Source: Mrakia gelida (taxonomy: Eukaryota; Basidiomycota; Tremellomycetes; Cystofilobasidiales; Mrakiaceae). Taken from it: a stretch of DNA of 64,000 bases. The number at the start of each line of letters is the position of its first letter. The first letter of the stretch is position 1. This document shows positions 47,738 through 60,116 of the stretch, one piece after another. The notes below the pieces were generated by a model. The model was not told where the DNA came from, ran no database searches, and saw only the letters and a list, made by a program, of their open reading frames with translations. The stretch spans positions 2,232,001 to 2,296,000 of the forward strand of contig BRON01000002.1 in the NCBI GenBank assembly GCA_024345305.1, read 5' to 3'. A program made the translations under genes and the position numbers.

Positions 47738-50531
47738 ATGGTTTCGTCAACTCAGCCTCCTTCTATCCTCACTATCGCTGGTTCGGACCCTTCAGGTGGA
47801 GCTGGTATTCAGGTCAGTCCAGCAAAGAGGCAGAACTCAATCTCGTTGAGCTTTCCTTCCCCTTCCTCCCTTCAAGCTGACGTCCCTCCGTTCTTCTCTC
47901 CTCAGGCGGATCTGAAAACGTTCACCTCTCTTTCAGCCTATGGTCTCTCGGTCATCACTGCTCTTACGTCTCAGAACACCGTTGCTGTCAAAGGCGTTCA
48001 CTCTATCCCTCCCGACTTTGTCGCTCAACAGGTCAGCTCGACCCGTCCTTCCTCTTTCCTGTCTTCCCGTCCCCATCTCGTCCGTCTTCCGTTCCGCTTC
48101 TTGGAATCTGACTCCGTCCTGCTTTGCGGGACTTTAGATTCACGATGTGATCATCGACATCCCTCCAGCGGGTGAGCCTTTCGTTCTTCTTTGCAGAGAG
48201 GAGGGAAAGGAGAGGAAAGGGAGGAGAGCTCGAAACTCTCGACCTCACCATTTCTGATCCCTTCCTCTCCCGTTTCCCGCCTCTCTCCTCGTTACTCCTC
48301 TCTCGCAGCCATGAAAACCGGCATGCTCGCCACAGCCGAAGTGATCCTCTCCATCGCCACCTCTCTCAAAGCACTCTACCCTCCCCCAACTCCCTCGATC
48401 TCCTCCTCCCCCTCCTCTCTCGACTTCCCTCCTCTGGTCATCGACCCCGTCACCATCTCCACCTCAGGACACACCCTCCTCCCCGAATCAGCCATCACAG
48501 CCCTCATCGAACATCTCATCCCCCTCGGAACGGTCATCACCCCCAACATCTGGGAGACCGAGCTTCTGCTGAGACGAGGAGCAGCGAGCGTTCCTGCTGA
48601 TGAGGGGAAGGAGAGGAAGGTCACCAACGTTACAGAGATGATGGAGGCTGCGAAGGAGCTTTCTCAACTTGGGTGCAAAGGGGTGTTGGTCAAAGGAGGG
48701 CATCTGCCGTTGAAGTTGGAGGCCGTGAAGGCTGGCTTGAAGGCTGCGAAGCTGGAGGAGGAGGTCGAGATCGTCTGGCCCAAGGACGAGGGAGTGTTGA
48801 TCTTGAAGCTTGCTTCGGGGTTGACGGACGAGGAACATCTGGGTTTAAACTACGTTGTGGATGTGCTGTACGAGGCGGAGGGGAAGGGGAAGTTCACGGC
48901 GATTGTGGGGAGGGTGATTGAGACGAGTTCGACGCACGGGACGGGGTGTACGTTGAGCGCTGCGATGGCTGTTTTCTTGGGACGAGGGATGAACTGTGAG
49001 TAGATATTGCTTGCTCTGTCTCCTCGCGTCTGTTTTCTGTGGTGGTGAATGGGGCCGAGCTGACTTGACGCGTCGTTCTTCGTTCTTCATTTCGTTCGCA
49101 GTGCGAGACGCGACTGTCGAAGCGACCGAATACGTTCACAACGCCATTGCCACCTCCTACCCTCTCGGAGCTGGAAACGGACCTCTAAACCATCTTCACA
49201 CGATCAGCTATCGACCTCTTCCTCCGTGAGCTCGCCTTCCCTCGTCCACTTCGCGTCGACTCGAAGCTGACTTCGCCTAAACCTCTTCTCTTCGCCAGTC
49301 CCACTCCCGCCAACCCTCTTCCCTTTTCCACCCATATCATTAACGAAGTAAAAAAGACGGGTCTCTGGGAAGCCTACGTCAACCACCCTTTCGTCGTCGA
49401 GCTCGGAAAGGGAACGCTCGATCGAAGGCGATTCGAGCATTACATCAAGTAAGTCTCGTCACGTCCTCGCTCTCGCTCTCTCGACCCGTTCTTATTCCCG
49501 ACTCTCTTTCTGACGGTTCTTCGTGCTCTCGTTCTTGTGTGTATCAGGCAAGACTGGCACTACCTTCGACACTACGCTCGAGCTCACTCGCTCGCTGCGT
49601 TCAAGACGACCGACTTCGACGAGATCGTCGGATTCAGCCAAATCGCGTTGCACATCGCTCGAGAGTCTCAGATGCACGTTCAGGTTCGTTTTCATCTCAA
49701 CAACGGTTGTGTCCTCTTTCTTTCTCTGGCTGACCAGTCTTTCTTCTCCTTGATCGTCCACAGTACTGCGAGACGTTTGGAATTTCGAAGGAGGACCTCC
49801 TTGCGACGCCCGAGACTCCTTCGACTTCCGCCTACGCCCTTTACATCGTTCATCCTTCTCACCTCCCTTCTGACCTCTTCGTTTCTCCAAACTGACTTTC
49901 GTCTTTCGTCTTCGGTTCGTTCAGCTCGACGTCGGACAGCGAGGGGATCTTCTTGACCTGCTTCTCGCCGTCGCGAGTTGCTGTCTCGGATACGGAGAGG
50001 TTGGGATGAAGCTCGCCGAGGGGTACAAGAGGGGAGAGGTCAAGATGGAGGGGAACCTTTACAAGAAGTAAGTAGGCCGGCCTGTTTTTCTTTGTTGCGG
50101 TCGAGAAGACGAAGTTCGGACGGGCGACGCGACGAGGAGAGCTGATCCGTTTTGGCTTTGTTCTGTTCGTGTTCGCAGGTGGATCGAGGACTACTCCGGA
50201 CCGGATTATCTCGTTGCTGTCAAGACCAGCATTGGTGAGTTTTCAGTTCTTGTTCTTGATCTTCGTTGCGAGAGGGAGGACGAGGAGGGAGCGACGACGA
50301 CACCCACGGAGCGACGACGAAGCCGCACGAACGAAGGACTGACCGATCTTCTCTTGCTTCTCTTACTCAGACAACCTCGAGAGACGGCTCGCTGCTGCTC
50401 CTCCTTCGGCCCAGCGACTCCAGGAACTCGTCAAGATCTGGGAGGAGTGCACTCGACTCGAAATCGGGTTCTGGAACGGCGCGATGGATTTGGAGCTGGA
50501 AGATCTGCCTGCTGCTGCGATGAAGGCTTAG
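47738..50531 (+). CDS. THI20: Bifunctional HMP-P kinase / thiaminase II (thiamine biosynthesis and salvage)
   Basis: The N-terminal ThiD-type kinase phosphorylates hydroxymethylpyrimidine (phosphate). It shows [82 protein letters not shown] and [19 protein letters not shown]. The C-terminal TenA domain has [79 protein letters not shown] and the ending [20 protein letters not shown]. This is the same two-domain fusion as yeast Thi20. An insert of about 20 Pro/Ser-rich residues ([20 protein letters not shown]) follows the ThiD strand at MKTGM. Eight or so introns. It would make HMP-PP for thiamine synthesis and recycle degraded thiamine. Confidence 0.92.
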
Positions 50532-50771
50532 ATAGAGAATTAGGTATATCACTCTATCGGGATCGTAGAATTTGCATGGTTTTTATCGACGAGAGTTGCA
50601 AGAGACGACGGCAAGGAGAGCCGAGGCGTTCGCTCCCTCCTCCGAAAACTCGAAGACGTCGAGCTCGACCTCTCCTTCCTTCCCAACGTCTTCCTTCTCC
50701 TCCCAACTTAAACCCTCCCAGGCCATCCTCAACACGCTGCTCTTTATCGCTTACTCAAGCTTAGAACCATA

Positions 50772-52830
50772 ATGGCTCTCTCAGCAGAAGAGTGAGTTCA
50801 GAAAGAGGTTTAATCGACGGAGGGGGCTCGTGCAGGAGCTCATCCCTTCCCTCCTCTTTTGCTCGTCTTCACCAGGAAGGGAAAGGGAAGAGCTGCTCCC
50901 GGCTCAACGTGGCTCGTACTACCACCAGCTCTGTGGGAGGAGATGTTTGGTGAGTCCTTATCGCCCGCTGAAGAAACAGGAGGAAGGAATCAGAGACGGA
51001 AGCTCGCAACTCATCCCTTCCTTCCCTCCGTTCTTCGCTCGTTCCAGCTCACAAAACTGTAGTCTCAGCTACAACTGCTTCGCTCGTGTCCACCTTTCTC
51101 GGCTACCCTGTACGTTCATCCCTCCTCCCGCATCTCTGAGATCTAGCTCAGGCGAGCTGGCTGACTCTCCTCCATCATCTGCTCCGTCTCCCGATCCCGT
51201 TCATCCAGCTCGACTCTCTCAAAGCTCGTCTCCAAACAGCCCGAGAAACCGCTCCTTCGATACCAGCTCTAGCAGCTGAGGTCATGCGAGAAGAAGGGAT
51301 AAGAGGGTACTGGAGAGGGTGTTTGATCCCACTGATGACCATCAGCATCGTTCGTGAGTCTCCCATTCTCGCTCGAGCTTGAGCTCACGTCGTTCCTCCC
51401 TTCCTTCTCCCTCTCTCTCCTTCTCCCTTCCTTTCTCCGACTCACACGCTCGTCTCCCACGTTTCCTTCGGTCTTCTAGGGACGACATCCTTCTCCATCT
51501 ACGCTGGAAGCAAGGAGGCACTCGCAAAGCGGAACATCTTCGCCTCGGGATCGCTCACGGACGTTGGACTCACGAGTTTCGTCGCTGGGACGTGTAGTGG
51601 GAGTATCATCACGATGGGGAGTTGTCCGTTCGAACGTGAGCATTCCCCTCTCCTTCTGCGTAAACTCTACGAAGAGCCGTGAGCTGATCTAGTTTGATTT
51701 GGTGCGGTTTGACCAGTCGTCAAGGTTCGTTCGTGTTTCCTTCCTTCCCTACGACCCTCGCCGACACCTAGGCTTCGATCTGAACCTCAGCTGATTCCTC
51801 TACCTCTTTGGTACTACAGGTTCGGAGACAGCTGGAGGTGATGATCGCGAACGAGATGGGAGTGAGAGATCCGAAACCGTTGAACACGAGAGCGTCTGTC
51901 GAGGCGATTGTGAAGGTCAGAGGATGGAAAGGGATGTATACGGGATTCATTCCGCATTCCAGTGAGTCCATCCTGTTCCCCTGAGCTCCATCTTTCCTCC
52001 GTTGCTGTCGCTGACTCGCTTCGCCTTTACTCCTTCCCTCCAGTACGAGATACGTTCGGTACGTCTCGCCTCCTCGTCTTCTACCCGTAAGCCTTTTTCC
52101 GTCGCTGACCTTTCCCCTCGTTTGGATATCTAGGTACCGGTCTTTACTTCGCAGAGTACGACGTCTTCCGGAACCTGCTCGGTCGGCTACCCAACGGAGA
52201 ACAGGGTGTCGCGCCGTCGTGGCTGCCCATCCCCAACTCGCTCATCCCTTTCTTCTGCGGTAGTGCAGCTGGAGTTAGCTCGTGGGCTTTGATATATCGT
52301 CCGTCCCTCTTCTCTTCGCTCTCGCTCTCGCTGGTCTTCGACGTGTCCTGACATCTCTCTCCCTCTCTTTCTTTCCTTGCAGCGTTCGTTCGAGTCTTCG
52401 TCTGGAGCTCTTCGCGATGAACTCTTTAACTGACTCAGTCTGCCTCCCTGGATCTCTTTCAGTATCGACGCCGTCAAAACAGTCATTCAGAAACGAGCTC
52501 TGGCAGGGAAAAGCCCTAGAGGGATCGTTGAAACGTTCACCCTCCTCGCTCGAGGTTCCGATCCTGCCAACCCCCAGCCCATCGGCAAGGGAGTCGCACG
52601 GCTGTATCGAGGACTGGGAGTCTCTGCTGCTCGTTCTTGCCTCACCCACGGAATGCTGGTTCGTTCTCTTTCTCTCGATCTCTCTGAGCTCGTTGCGTCT
52701 CGAACCTCGAAGGCTGATCCTTCCCTCTTTCCTCCTTCCTTTCGCCTCGCAGTGGCTCATCATCGATAACGTCCAGTCCTTTATAGAACGAGGTCACCTG
52801 TCGGTCACCGCTTCTGCTGCCTCCGTCTAG
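50772..52830 (+). CDS. Mitochondrial carrier family (SLC25) protein
   Basis: Inner-membrane carrier with three repeats. Exon 1 encodes MALSAEE. The three carrier signatures are YPLDSLKARLQTARE, CPFELVKVRRQLEVM and YPIDAVKTVIQKRALAG (Px[DE]xx[KR]). Matching even-helix parts are IRGYWRGCLIPLMTISIV, WKGMYTGFIPHSIRDTFG and VARLYRGLGVSAARSCLTHG. The repeats contain VVSATTASLVSTFLGYPLDS, TSFVAGTCSGSIITMGSCPF and LIPFFCGSAAGVSSWALIYP. The final helix MLWLIIDNVQSFIERGHL ends with a Ser/Ala tail. Substrate contact residues do not let me assign the transported solute. About eight introns. It may be of the amino-acid/carnitine type from its general look, but this is open. Confidence 0.88.
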
Positions 52831-53114
52831 TGCTTTGCCCTCGTCTTCTTCCATCTCTTCACGATCTCTGATCTCCCATCTCTCCCTTCCTTCACGTCGG
52901 TCGGTCGCGTTCGAACCTCATGCTTTTTGCCCTCGGTCCCCTCACATTTGTAGAACCATACTAGTCACATCTCTACTTCAACCACCTGTCTCCCACGGAT
53001 TTCTTATCTTACCTTTGTATTCAGTCTCTATAGATGAGCTCTCGTTTCTCAATCCTTCTCCCGACCTTTCGATTCATCGACGCGCGTCCGTTCCGCAAAA
53101 GCCATCTAAGAAAA

Positions 53115-55354
53115 TCAACTCGACTCTTCCTCCGTCGTAGCTACAGCTTCGTACCCTCTCTCCACCCCCGCCGACGACCTCCCACGGCCTCTCATGAACC
53201 CCAACCACCCGTTCTCCCCTCCCTTCGTCTCCTTCACCTCCCTCGCCTTCCCGTCCGGCAGCATCACGTACCTCCTCCCTCTCCAAACCACCTCGTTCCC
53301 CAGCATCGCCACCGTCCACACCGGCAACGCCAACAACTCCCTTCCAACCCAAGCCAACCAGAACTTCCCCCACTGACCCTGAAGCGTCGCGTCCGGCGTC
53401 GACGACCAACTTCCTCTCCCTCCCGCTCCTCCTCCCATCCCTCCGTCCCTCTCCACGTCCGTCGGCCTCAGCGGAGGAGTCAAAGCACTCATCACTCCCC
53501 AGTCGCACGAAGCCCAAGCAACGTAGTGAGCCACGAGGAACGACGCTCGAGTCTTCCATCCTCCTCCCAGGAAGACCTCGATCGCGAACGAAGCGAGCAA
53601 ACCCATGAGGAGGGATTCGGTGAACGGTTCCGCGAGAGTTGCTGCCATGGTCATTTGTTTGCGAACTCGAATCCATCGGACGCGACGCCAGAAGTAGTCG
53701 GAGAAGGACATGGAGCCGAGGTTGTTGAGGGCTACGTCGTTGGGAGGGAGGGAGTGACGGAGTTTGAGTTGGTGCATGAGGGAGAGGGCGACCATGTTGT
53801 CTTCGGCGAGGTAGGGGGCGAAGGAGGGGAGGGAGAGGGTTGAGGTTGGAGCTGGAAATGATATGGATGGGTGGCAGAGAGTTGGGAAGGGGAAGAAAGC
53901 GTGGGGAAGGTCAGATTGAGCTGATGCGGGCGAGACGCGAGGACGTTGAAGAGGAGGGAAAACGAACTCGGGAGGGCGTGTCCGGCAGTAACGAGGGCGA
54001 TGTCGGATCTTCGGTAGATGTTGGACTTTCCCATCACGCAAGAGTCTATCTCGGTCCTGAATACAAGAATAAAAGAGAAACGAAGGATCAGTGGCAGTTT
54101 CGAGACGAAAGTCGCGTCGCGTCCTTGAATCGAACTCTCACCCGACGTGAACTCACTTGTTGATCGCGAGGTACATCTTTGCGTGAACAGTATTCAGGAA
54201 AGCTCTCTCCAGCCAGCTACCGACTCCCTCTCCACCCTTTCCAGGTAAGACGGCGAAGGGGACGTGATGAACGAGGCCGACTCGTCGTTTTCCAGGGACG
54301 TCCTCGAGGAAGGTTGCGATGGCTCGGGAGAGGGTATGAGGGGAGGGAAGATGGATCCCTGAGTCGAGGACGTAGAGGATATCGTTGGATGCGAGCTCGA
54401 AAGGTTTGACGAGGTTGTTGATCTTGGGGTTGGGTCCGAGAGGGACGTCGCCTGGGTTTCGAAGGGGATGGAAGAACGTCAGGACGTGAGTTCAAACGAG
54501 AGATAGTGGGAGACATGCGTGAGGAATGAAAGGAATATCAGATGTAGCTGGACGAGCGCTGAGAAAGCATCTCGAGCGTCTAGCTGTTGAAAAGAGCATG
54601 GGAAAGGGAGCGACGACCGTTGAGTCGAAAGTTGAGCTCGAGGGATGAGTCCTCCCTCCTTCTCGCCCTGACTCGTCTGGGATACTTCATCGCGCCCTCA
54701 GCCATGGCTGGTAGATAGCCAGCACCTAGTCCTATTCATTCCATCCTGAGAAGCTCCACGAGAGAGAGAAGACGCGACGACTCACCGATGATCACTCGAA
54801 CGGATCTCTTCCTTCCCTCCTCCGTCCTCTCCTTCCCGTACTTGTCGATTAACTCCTTGACCACCCTCAACGCTGGATCATCCTCGTCGGCCACGCTGAA
54901 GATGAGTTCAAAGTCCGGGTAGTCCTGTTCGAAGGAGGATCGAAGGTTCTCGTAGAGGTTCGGGTCGAGACCTTTGAGAGGTCGGAGGATCGAGACGCCA
55001 GGTTTGGAGGACGAGGCTGAGGGGATAGAAGGAGTGGAAGCGTAGCGAGTTCGTCTGTTGAGTGAAGAGGAGAGATCGCAGTCAAAGATCAGTGACTGAA
55101 CTCTTGGAGGAGCAGGGGAAGAGGGAAGGAAGGGATGAAAGTTGAACGAACGCAACGTAAAGACCGAGGAGACAGATGGACCAGAGGATGCAGTACCAGA
55201 CGAGGATGATCCCAGAGAAAGCGAGAGTGAAGGTTCCATGCGCTAAGTTATCCGCTACTGCTGTCGATGAGGCGAGAAGGGAGGATGTTGGTGAAGCCAT
55301 CGAAGGTGGCATCGACGATGGGAGGGAAGGAGAAGGAAAGGTGAGCTCGGCCAT
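53115..55354 (-). CDS. GCS1: Ceramide glucosyltransferase (glucosylceramide synthase)
   Basis: Transfers glucose from UDP-glucose to ceramide on the Golgi cytosolic face (GT21). The N-terminus has a membrane helix (FTLAFSGIILVWYCILWSIC). The catalytic part has PGVSILRPLKGLDPNLYENL, FELIFSVADEDDPALRV with D1, VPLGPNPKINNLVKPFELAS, DILYVLDSGI with D2, VGLVHHVPFAVLP, MGKSNIYRRSDI, YLAEDNMVALSLMHQ with D3, and RRVRWIRVRKQM, the (Q/R)xxRW motif. C-terminal helices are TESLLMGLLASFAIEVFL and KTRASFLVAHYVAWASCDWG. It contains an unusually long intron (54452-54785). Glucosylceramide is a fungal virulence and membrane lipid; this is the only sphingolipid gene of the window. Confidence 0.92.
54452..54785 (-). 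other. long intron of ceramide glucosyltransferase gene
   Basis: 334 nt between a GTGAGT donor after ...VRVIIG and the acceptor before GACGTCCCTCTC. A CCTGACG branch point lies about 30 nt before the acceptor. Most introns in the window are 60-110 nt, so this one is three to five times longer and contains no coding-like frame. Confidence 0.7.
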
Positions 55355-55447
55355 TTTCCTTCTTTCGCTCCCTTCCCTCCGTCTGCATCCCCCCCTCCTT
55401 CAACTATTCCCTTTCGCTCTTCTCTCTATCTCCTCTTCACCTTCGAC

Positions 55448-58350
55448 ATGGTCCGATCTCGCAAATCCAAGTCCTCCAAGAAGAAAGGGATCTTCAAGCT
55501 TCTCTCTCTTCCCACCCAAGTTCGTTCCTTCGTCCTCTCCTTCCCTCGTCACCTCGCTCATCCTTGCCTCTCCTTCCACCTTCCAGGTGCTCAAACGCGT
55601 TGGATTTTATCTCAGCTCTGACGATCATTTCGTGACCCATCATCTACGCTCCGAGCTAGCAATCGAGAAGGACCTGAGAGCTCTCAGCTCCGTCAATCGA
55701 CTGCTCTTCAACCTCTTCAGGTGAGCGACGTCTTCCCTCGTCTGCTTTCGTTTGGACGGGAACCACGCGATCAACATCTCACCTCTGTTTTTTTCGACGA
55801 ACAGATCGGATAGATATCGTTCCGTCATCTTGCGTGAGTTGCGTCTTCTTCGTCTCTGCGTAAGGAGACGAACAGTCGAGCTCACCAAACGTGTCGCTTT
55901 CGCAGGAGCGTCGAAGAAGAGCCTCGAGTTCATGGCTGCCCTCTTGGACAACAAGGAAGCTACCCTCTTGATCAAGACGTTGGATATCAGATGGTCTGGC
56001 TCTGTGAGTCAAACAGTCGTCACGCTGGCACGGGAAAGCGTCGACCCCCGGACGAGTGCTGAACGTCCTTGACTTTCCTTTGTTTCTTCAGCCACCTTCA
56101 GAAGAACGGGATTTCCTAGAGAGGCATCCCGAGCCGTTCTCCGCCTTCGTCTCCCAACTTCACAACCTCACGGGAATCTTCTACTGCCTCCGCGGGCCTG
56201 TTCCGTCTTTTCTCGCCAGAGCTTTTTCGATCTCGAAGCTCCCTCTTCTCTCCCACGTTCACCTCCTCGACTTTGGACTACAGAGTGTCGAGGAGCTCAC
56301 GAAGACTCGATTCGCTCGAGGGAAATCTTCCTTCTCCTCCCTCAAACGAATCTCGATCATTGACGTGCCCGTAGATGAGGAGGACCTCGGCGAGAACGAC
56401 AGGGAGGACAAACCGTGGCTGTCAGGACACCCTGTGAGTCCGTCTCGTCTTCGTCCGGACTCGCGCAACTGTGAACGCAGGCTAAGGACTCTCCGTTGGG
56501 TTCGGTTGCACAGAGAACACGCTGGCCAGTCGTCGAGCGTGAGATCAGACGTGACAAGCCGTTGTCGTCGAGCTGGACGTGACTGACTCGCATCTCGACC
56601 TTCGCTGTTCTCTCCCAGATGCGCTTCTCCACAACGTCTCCCAGTTTATCTCTCGGTCGGCTGCTACTCCAGAAGATATCGAGCTGGTACGTACGTGGAG
56701 AGCTTTCCACTCCTCGTCAGGTCGCAGAATCCTTCCATCTCTTGCGCGTTTCTGACTTCCGTCATCCTCTCTGCCTCGCAGAACTTCATGCCTCAGTTCG
56801 ACCATCAGCTCTTCTATGAGACCTCTGAATCCACCCTCGATATCCTCTTCTCCCGTCCAAATGGAGTCGCTTGTCGCAACCCAAGATCGTCTCACTCGTC
56901 GCACCTCGTCTTCCCTCGTCTCGTCCAGCTCTCTCTCCCTGCCTTCTTCGTCGACCTCGGATCAACCATGTTCAGACACCTTCTTCGAACGTCTCCAAAT
57001 CTCAGACGCCTGACGCTCCAACACTGGGACTCGGGAGGAACCGTCGTCCATCACGCTGCTGGAAGCCTTTCGAGGCTGGAAGCCCTCGACCTCTCTGCGG
57101 TCCGTTCGAAGATGGACGGTCGCACCACTGATCCGGTCTGGACGATACTTCGACTCCTCCTCCCTTCAGTTCTTCGGAGGCTTCACCTTCGAGTGCAGAG
57201 TCTCGACGCGAGACTTCCCCAGTTCCTTAGTCGATTCGTCGCGCTGCAGGGTCTCTTTCTTCACTCTTCGATTTGGAAATGCACCTGGGTACGCATCCCT
57301 CCTCCCCCTCGCACTCTTCTCCGACATTGACTTTGCTCCCATCTTGTTCTCGCTCCCTTTGCAGAAGCAACTCAAAGACGCTCTCTCTCCGCTCGTCAAC
57401 CTCCTCGACTTCAGTTTCAACCTCACCCCAACCGTCGTCCACCCTCATTCCCCGCCCCCGAACGTCGACGAGCTGCTGGAGTACGCCGACGATATGTCAG
57501 CTCATGACATCTTGGAGATCGTCAGTAAGTGGCCTCCCTTCAACCTCAGCTGAAGACGAACCTCCGACTGACGATCCGACGCGTCTTCCTACCTTCGCCT
57601 TTCCGCCCAGAAATGTACTTCCAAGAAGACGGAGACCTTCCTCCGTTCAGGAACTCCATCAAGAGCCTCTGCTCCTCCCTCCATCGTCTCCGAGCGGTTC
57701 GTTGGGGGTTCGATCCCAAGCTGAGTTTGGACTTCAAGATCAACCGATCCGCCGAAGGAGAGATCCTCGTAGATGTCGAGCTCGACCACTGGAGGCTGGA
57801 CACTCGAATCGAGGAGGAGGATCTGTCGGGAGCGTACGTGCATCACGACGACGGCCTCAAAAAACAAGACGAGGGGACGAGATCGCAGGATCGCTCGGAG
57901 TCGAACAAACCCCCTCCCTCCTCTCCTCCCCTTCCCTCTCCTTCCGCCACCACGAAGACGGCCATCAGCCTCGAGGAACCACCACTCCCTCCTCCTCTTC
58001 TCCCCTCTCTCGAACCAACCTCCGCCGACTCCTCTCCCACTCGAACCTCGACACCGAAACCTCAACCCTCGTCTCCCTCCGACGCGTCTCCAACTCCCCA
58101 ACCCGACTCGGACGACCTTCCCTGTCCCCCCCGACCCGAAGTCTTCTCCGACACTTCTCCTCCATCCTCTCTTAATACCCCGGACAAAGACGGGAAGATC
58201 GAACGACGAGAGCGACGTCTCCTCTCGATCCTCCCTCTGCTCGACGACGATGACGACGAGCTCGAGGAGGGAAGCAGTGCGTCGAGGAGCGGCGAGATCG
58301 AGACGACTCGTGATGAGGTAGGGAATGTGGATAGGTTCTGGGAAAATTGA
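55448..58350 (+). CDS. F-box/leucine-rich-repeat-like protein
   Basis: The N-terminus MVRSRKSKSSKKKGIFKLLS has a basic cluster. It is followed by LPTQVLKRVGFYLSSDDHFV and LRALSSVNRLLFNLFRSDRY, an F-box-like helix set. Repeats with leucine-rich periodicity include LPLLSHVHLLDFGLQSVEEL, FSSLKRISIIDVPVDEEDLG, PRLVQLSLPAFFVDLGSTMF, SPNLRRLTLQHWDSGGTVVH and LSRLEALDLSAVRSKM. The tail from about 57900 is disordered and Ser/Pro/Thr-rich, with a DDDDDELEEGSS acidic run near the end. Introns of 60-90 nt are joined at GTGAGT or GTAAGT donors. It is typical of orphan F-box proteins in basidiomycetes and its substrates are unknown. Confidence 0.65.
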
Positions 58351-58494
58351 GTGTTCTTGTTCGAGTTGGATTGAGGTGAGCGGAGGAGCGGAGGGATCAG
58401 ACGAGAAGAGACGCGACGCGACGAGGACCGTGACGACGGCGATGATAGAACTTTCTTTGCTCCGATGATCGATGCCATGCTCTAGTTTGACACC

Positions 58495-59707
58495 ATGAAC
58501 TCATCCGGTTCCTTCTCACCAGTATCCCATTCGGAGTTACCAGCTCTCGACGAAGCAGGAGAGAAAGTGGCCGAAGACATCGACTCCCCTTTCTCACCCT
58601 CAAGCCTTTCTCCCCTCTTCTTTCGCCACCCCGACTTCGACCTTCCTTTCAACGCCCATCTCCCTTTCCAAATGTCTCCTCCTTATCAACCAAGGCAGCA
58701 AGAAACATCTCACTTCTGGTTCGCTCCCTCGAGCTCGCTCAAATCTTCATCGTCTCTCAACCGCTGAATTCGCCTCGGCCGTTTCTTCTGTTCCAGGTCC
58801 ACCAGAGTCGAGGTCTTCGTCACTCCACCTCCTCTTCCACCTCCCTTCCTCCCTGTTCGAGATATCCCCCCTCAACCTCCAGGCGACTTCGTCCTCCCTC
58901 CAGATCAGCCACCTCCACCACCAACTCCAACCCCAACCGTCGTCTCGCTCTTTCGCATCAAGCAGCTCCATCTCTCCTCCGCCAACGTTCAAGATCTCCC
59001 CGAAGGCGATTCAGTGGAGCTCTTCATGCGCTACACGCCTGTGAGTGGAAGATCGGAGGTGGAGACGGTTTTGGGAAGGTTGAACTCCTGGGTGAGTCCG
59101 GAAAAGTGAAGAACGAGTCGACGACTCGAGGCGAGCTCACCATCTCCGTTGCTTCTCTGTATCCGAACGACCAGGCACCTACTGTGAGCCTCGGCCGTGT
59201 CAGCATCTCCTCGGGATCCTCAGTCTCGTTCCACGCCGTCTATCGAAGAAGGAACTACCCAGGCGTTCAGCGCGACGACCGAGTCCCCTTGCCGTTTGTT
59301 CTCCCTCGCCTCTTCTCGCTTTCTACCCTTTCACCCCTCTCGTCTCTTTTTGCGCATGATAAAAAGTTCGCAGCTGCTCTCCCCGTCCCACAGATCTGCT
59401 GACTCTCCCCTTCCTCCTCTTCCGTTCCAGCCCTCTTTCCGTCTCTCTTCACGGACGCGTCGTCGAAGGAGGAATCTACGCTGGAGTCGTCAAGTACTGG
59501 CCAGCAGTGCGATTCTGGAAGCTCTACCTCATTGTGATTGCTATCGCGATTCTGTCAGAGCTCTACCGACGGGCCTCTGCGTTCTTGACGGAGGAGGAGA
59601 AGAAGAGAGCGTTCCGGAAGATGCAGAGGGAGTTGGAGATGCAGGAGCTGAGACGGCAGAGTTGGGTCTTGAGGAATCTAGGAAGAGATACGGGGAGGGG
59701 GAGGTAG
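58495..59707 (+). CDS. Hypothetical protein with C-terminal membrane helix and coiled tail
   Basis: Exon 1 (MNSSGSFSPVSHSELPALDE) joins at a GTTCGC donor, after TSHFW, to STRVEVFVTPPPLPPPFL and a Pro-rich linker (LPPDQPPPPPTPTPT). A beta-rich part then reads LFRIKQLHLSSANVQDLPEG, VELFMRYTPVSGRSEVETV, APTVSLGRVSISSGSSVSFH and PLSVSLHGRVVEGGIYAGVV. Next come the hydrophobic FWKLYLIVIAIAILSELYRR and a charged helix EEEKKRAFRKMQRELEMQEL, ending LGRDTGRGR. It could be a tail-anchored or single-pass protein. I recognise no family. Four introns were inferred from frame continuity; the last donor is GTTTGT. Confidence 0.5.
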
Positions 59708-60116
59708 ATCATCCGATGAACTGTTGTAGCCGTCGAGCTTGTCGTCGTCGGCGAGATCGCTTCGACGACGCAACGTTCCTTCTCTTCCGTTTCCTTCTCG
59801 CCAGTCTACCCAGAAATTCGGCCATCAAGATAGCACGACGCTCCTGAAAGTTCGAGGCTCGAAGAGTCTATACGGAAGCTGAGCCAAAGAAGAGACGCTC
59901 AGGAGTCAGGGCGATGCGACGGGTGAGCGACGGGAAGGTAAAGAAAGCGACTCACCCTCGACTCCGTTTCGTTTGGTTCGGGGAGGGACGCGAGTTCGGA
60001 GACAGCGAGAGGTGTACCTGAAGATACAGAACAGTGATCTGAGAGGTCAGAAAGTCATTCTCGAAGAAGGGGGAGGTCAGAAGAGCGCAGAGGAAACAGA
60101 GACGCGACTGACGAGG
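59708..60116 (-). other. 3' flank of the MYND gene with splice-like signals
   Basis: 409 bases between a plus-strand stop and the minus-strand MYND stop. On the minus strand there are at least two donor/branch/acceptor sets: a GTCAGT donor just after the MYND stop with CTGAC-type branches and CTCAG, then a GTGAGTCGC donor near 59953 with CCCTGACTC and a GGCTCAG acceptor near 59879. They suggest a spliced 3' UTR, or a lost 3' coding part. Confidence 0.35.

Noticed and set aside
47738..49100. TPP riboswitch in an early THI20 intron
   Set aside because: The conserved CUGAGA/ACCUGA pair with suitable spacing was not found in the introns or 5' region. The CTGAGA words seen are coding or isolated.
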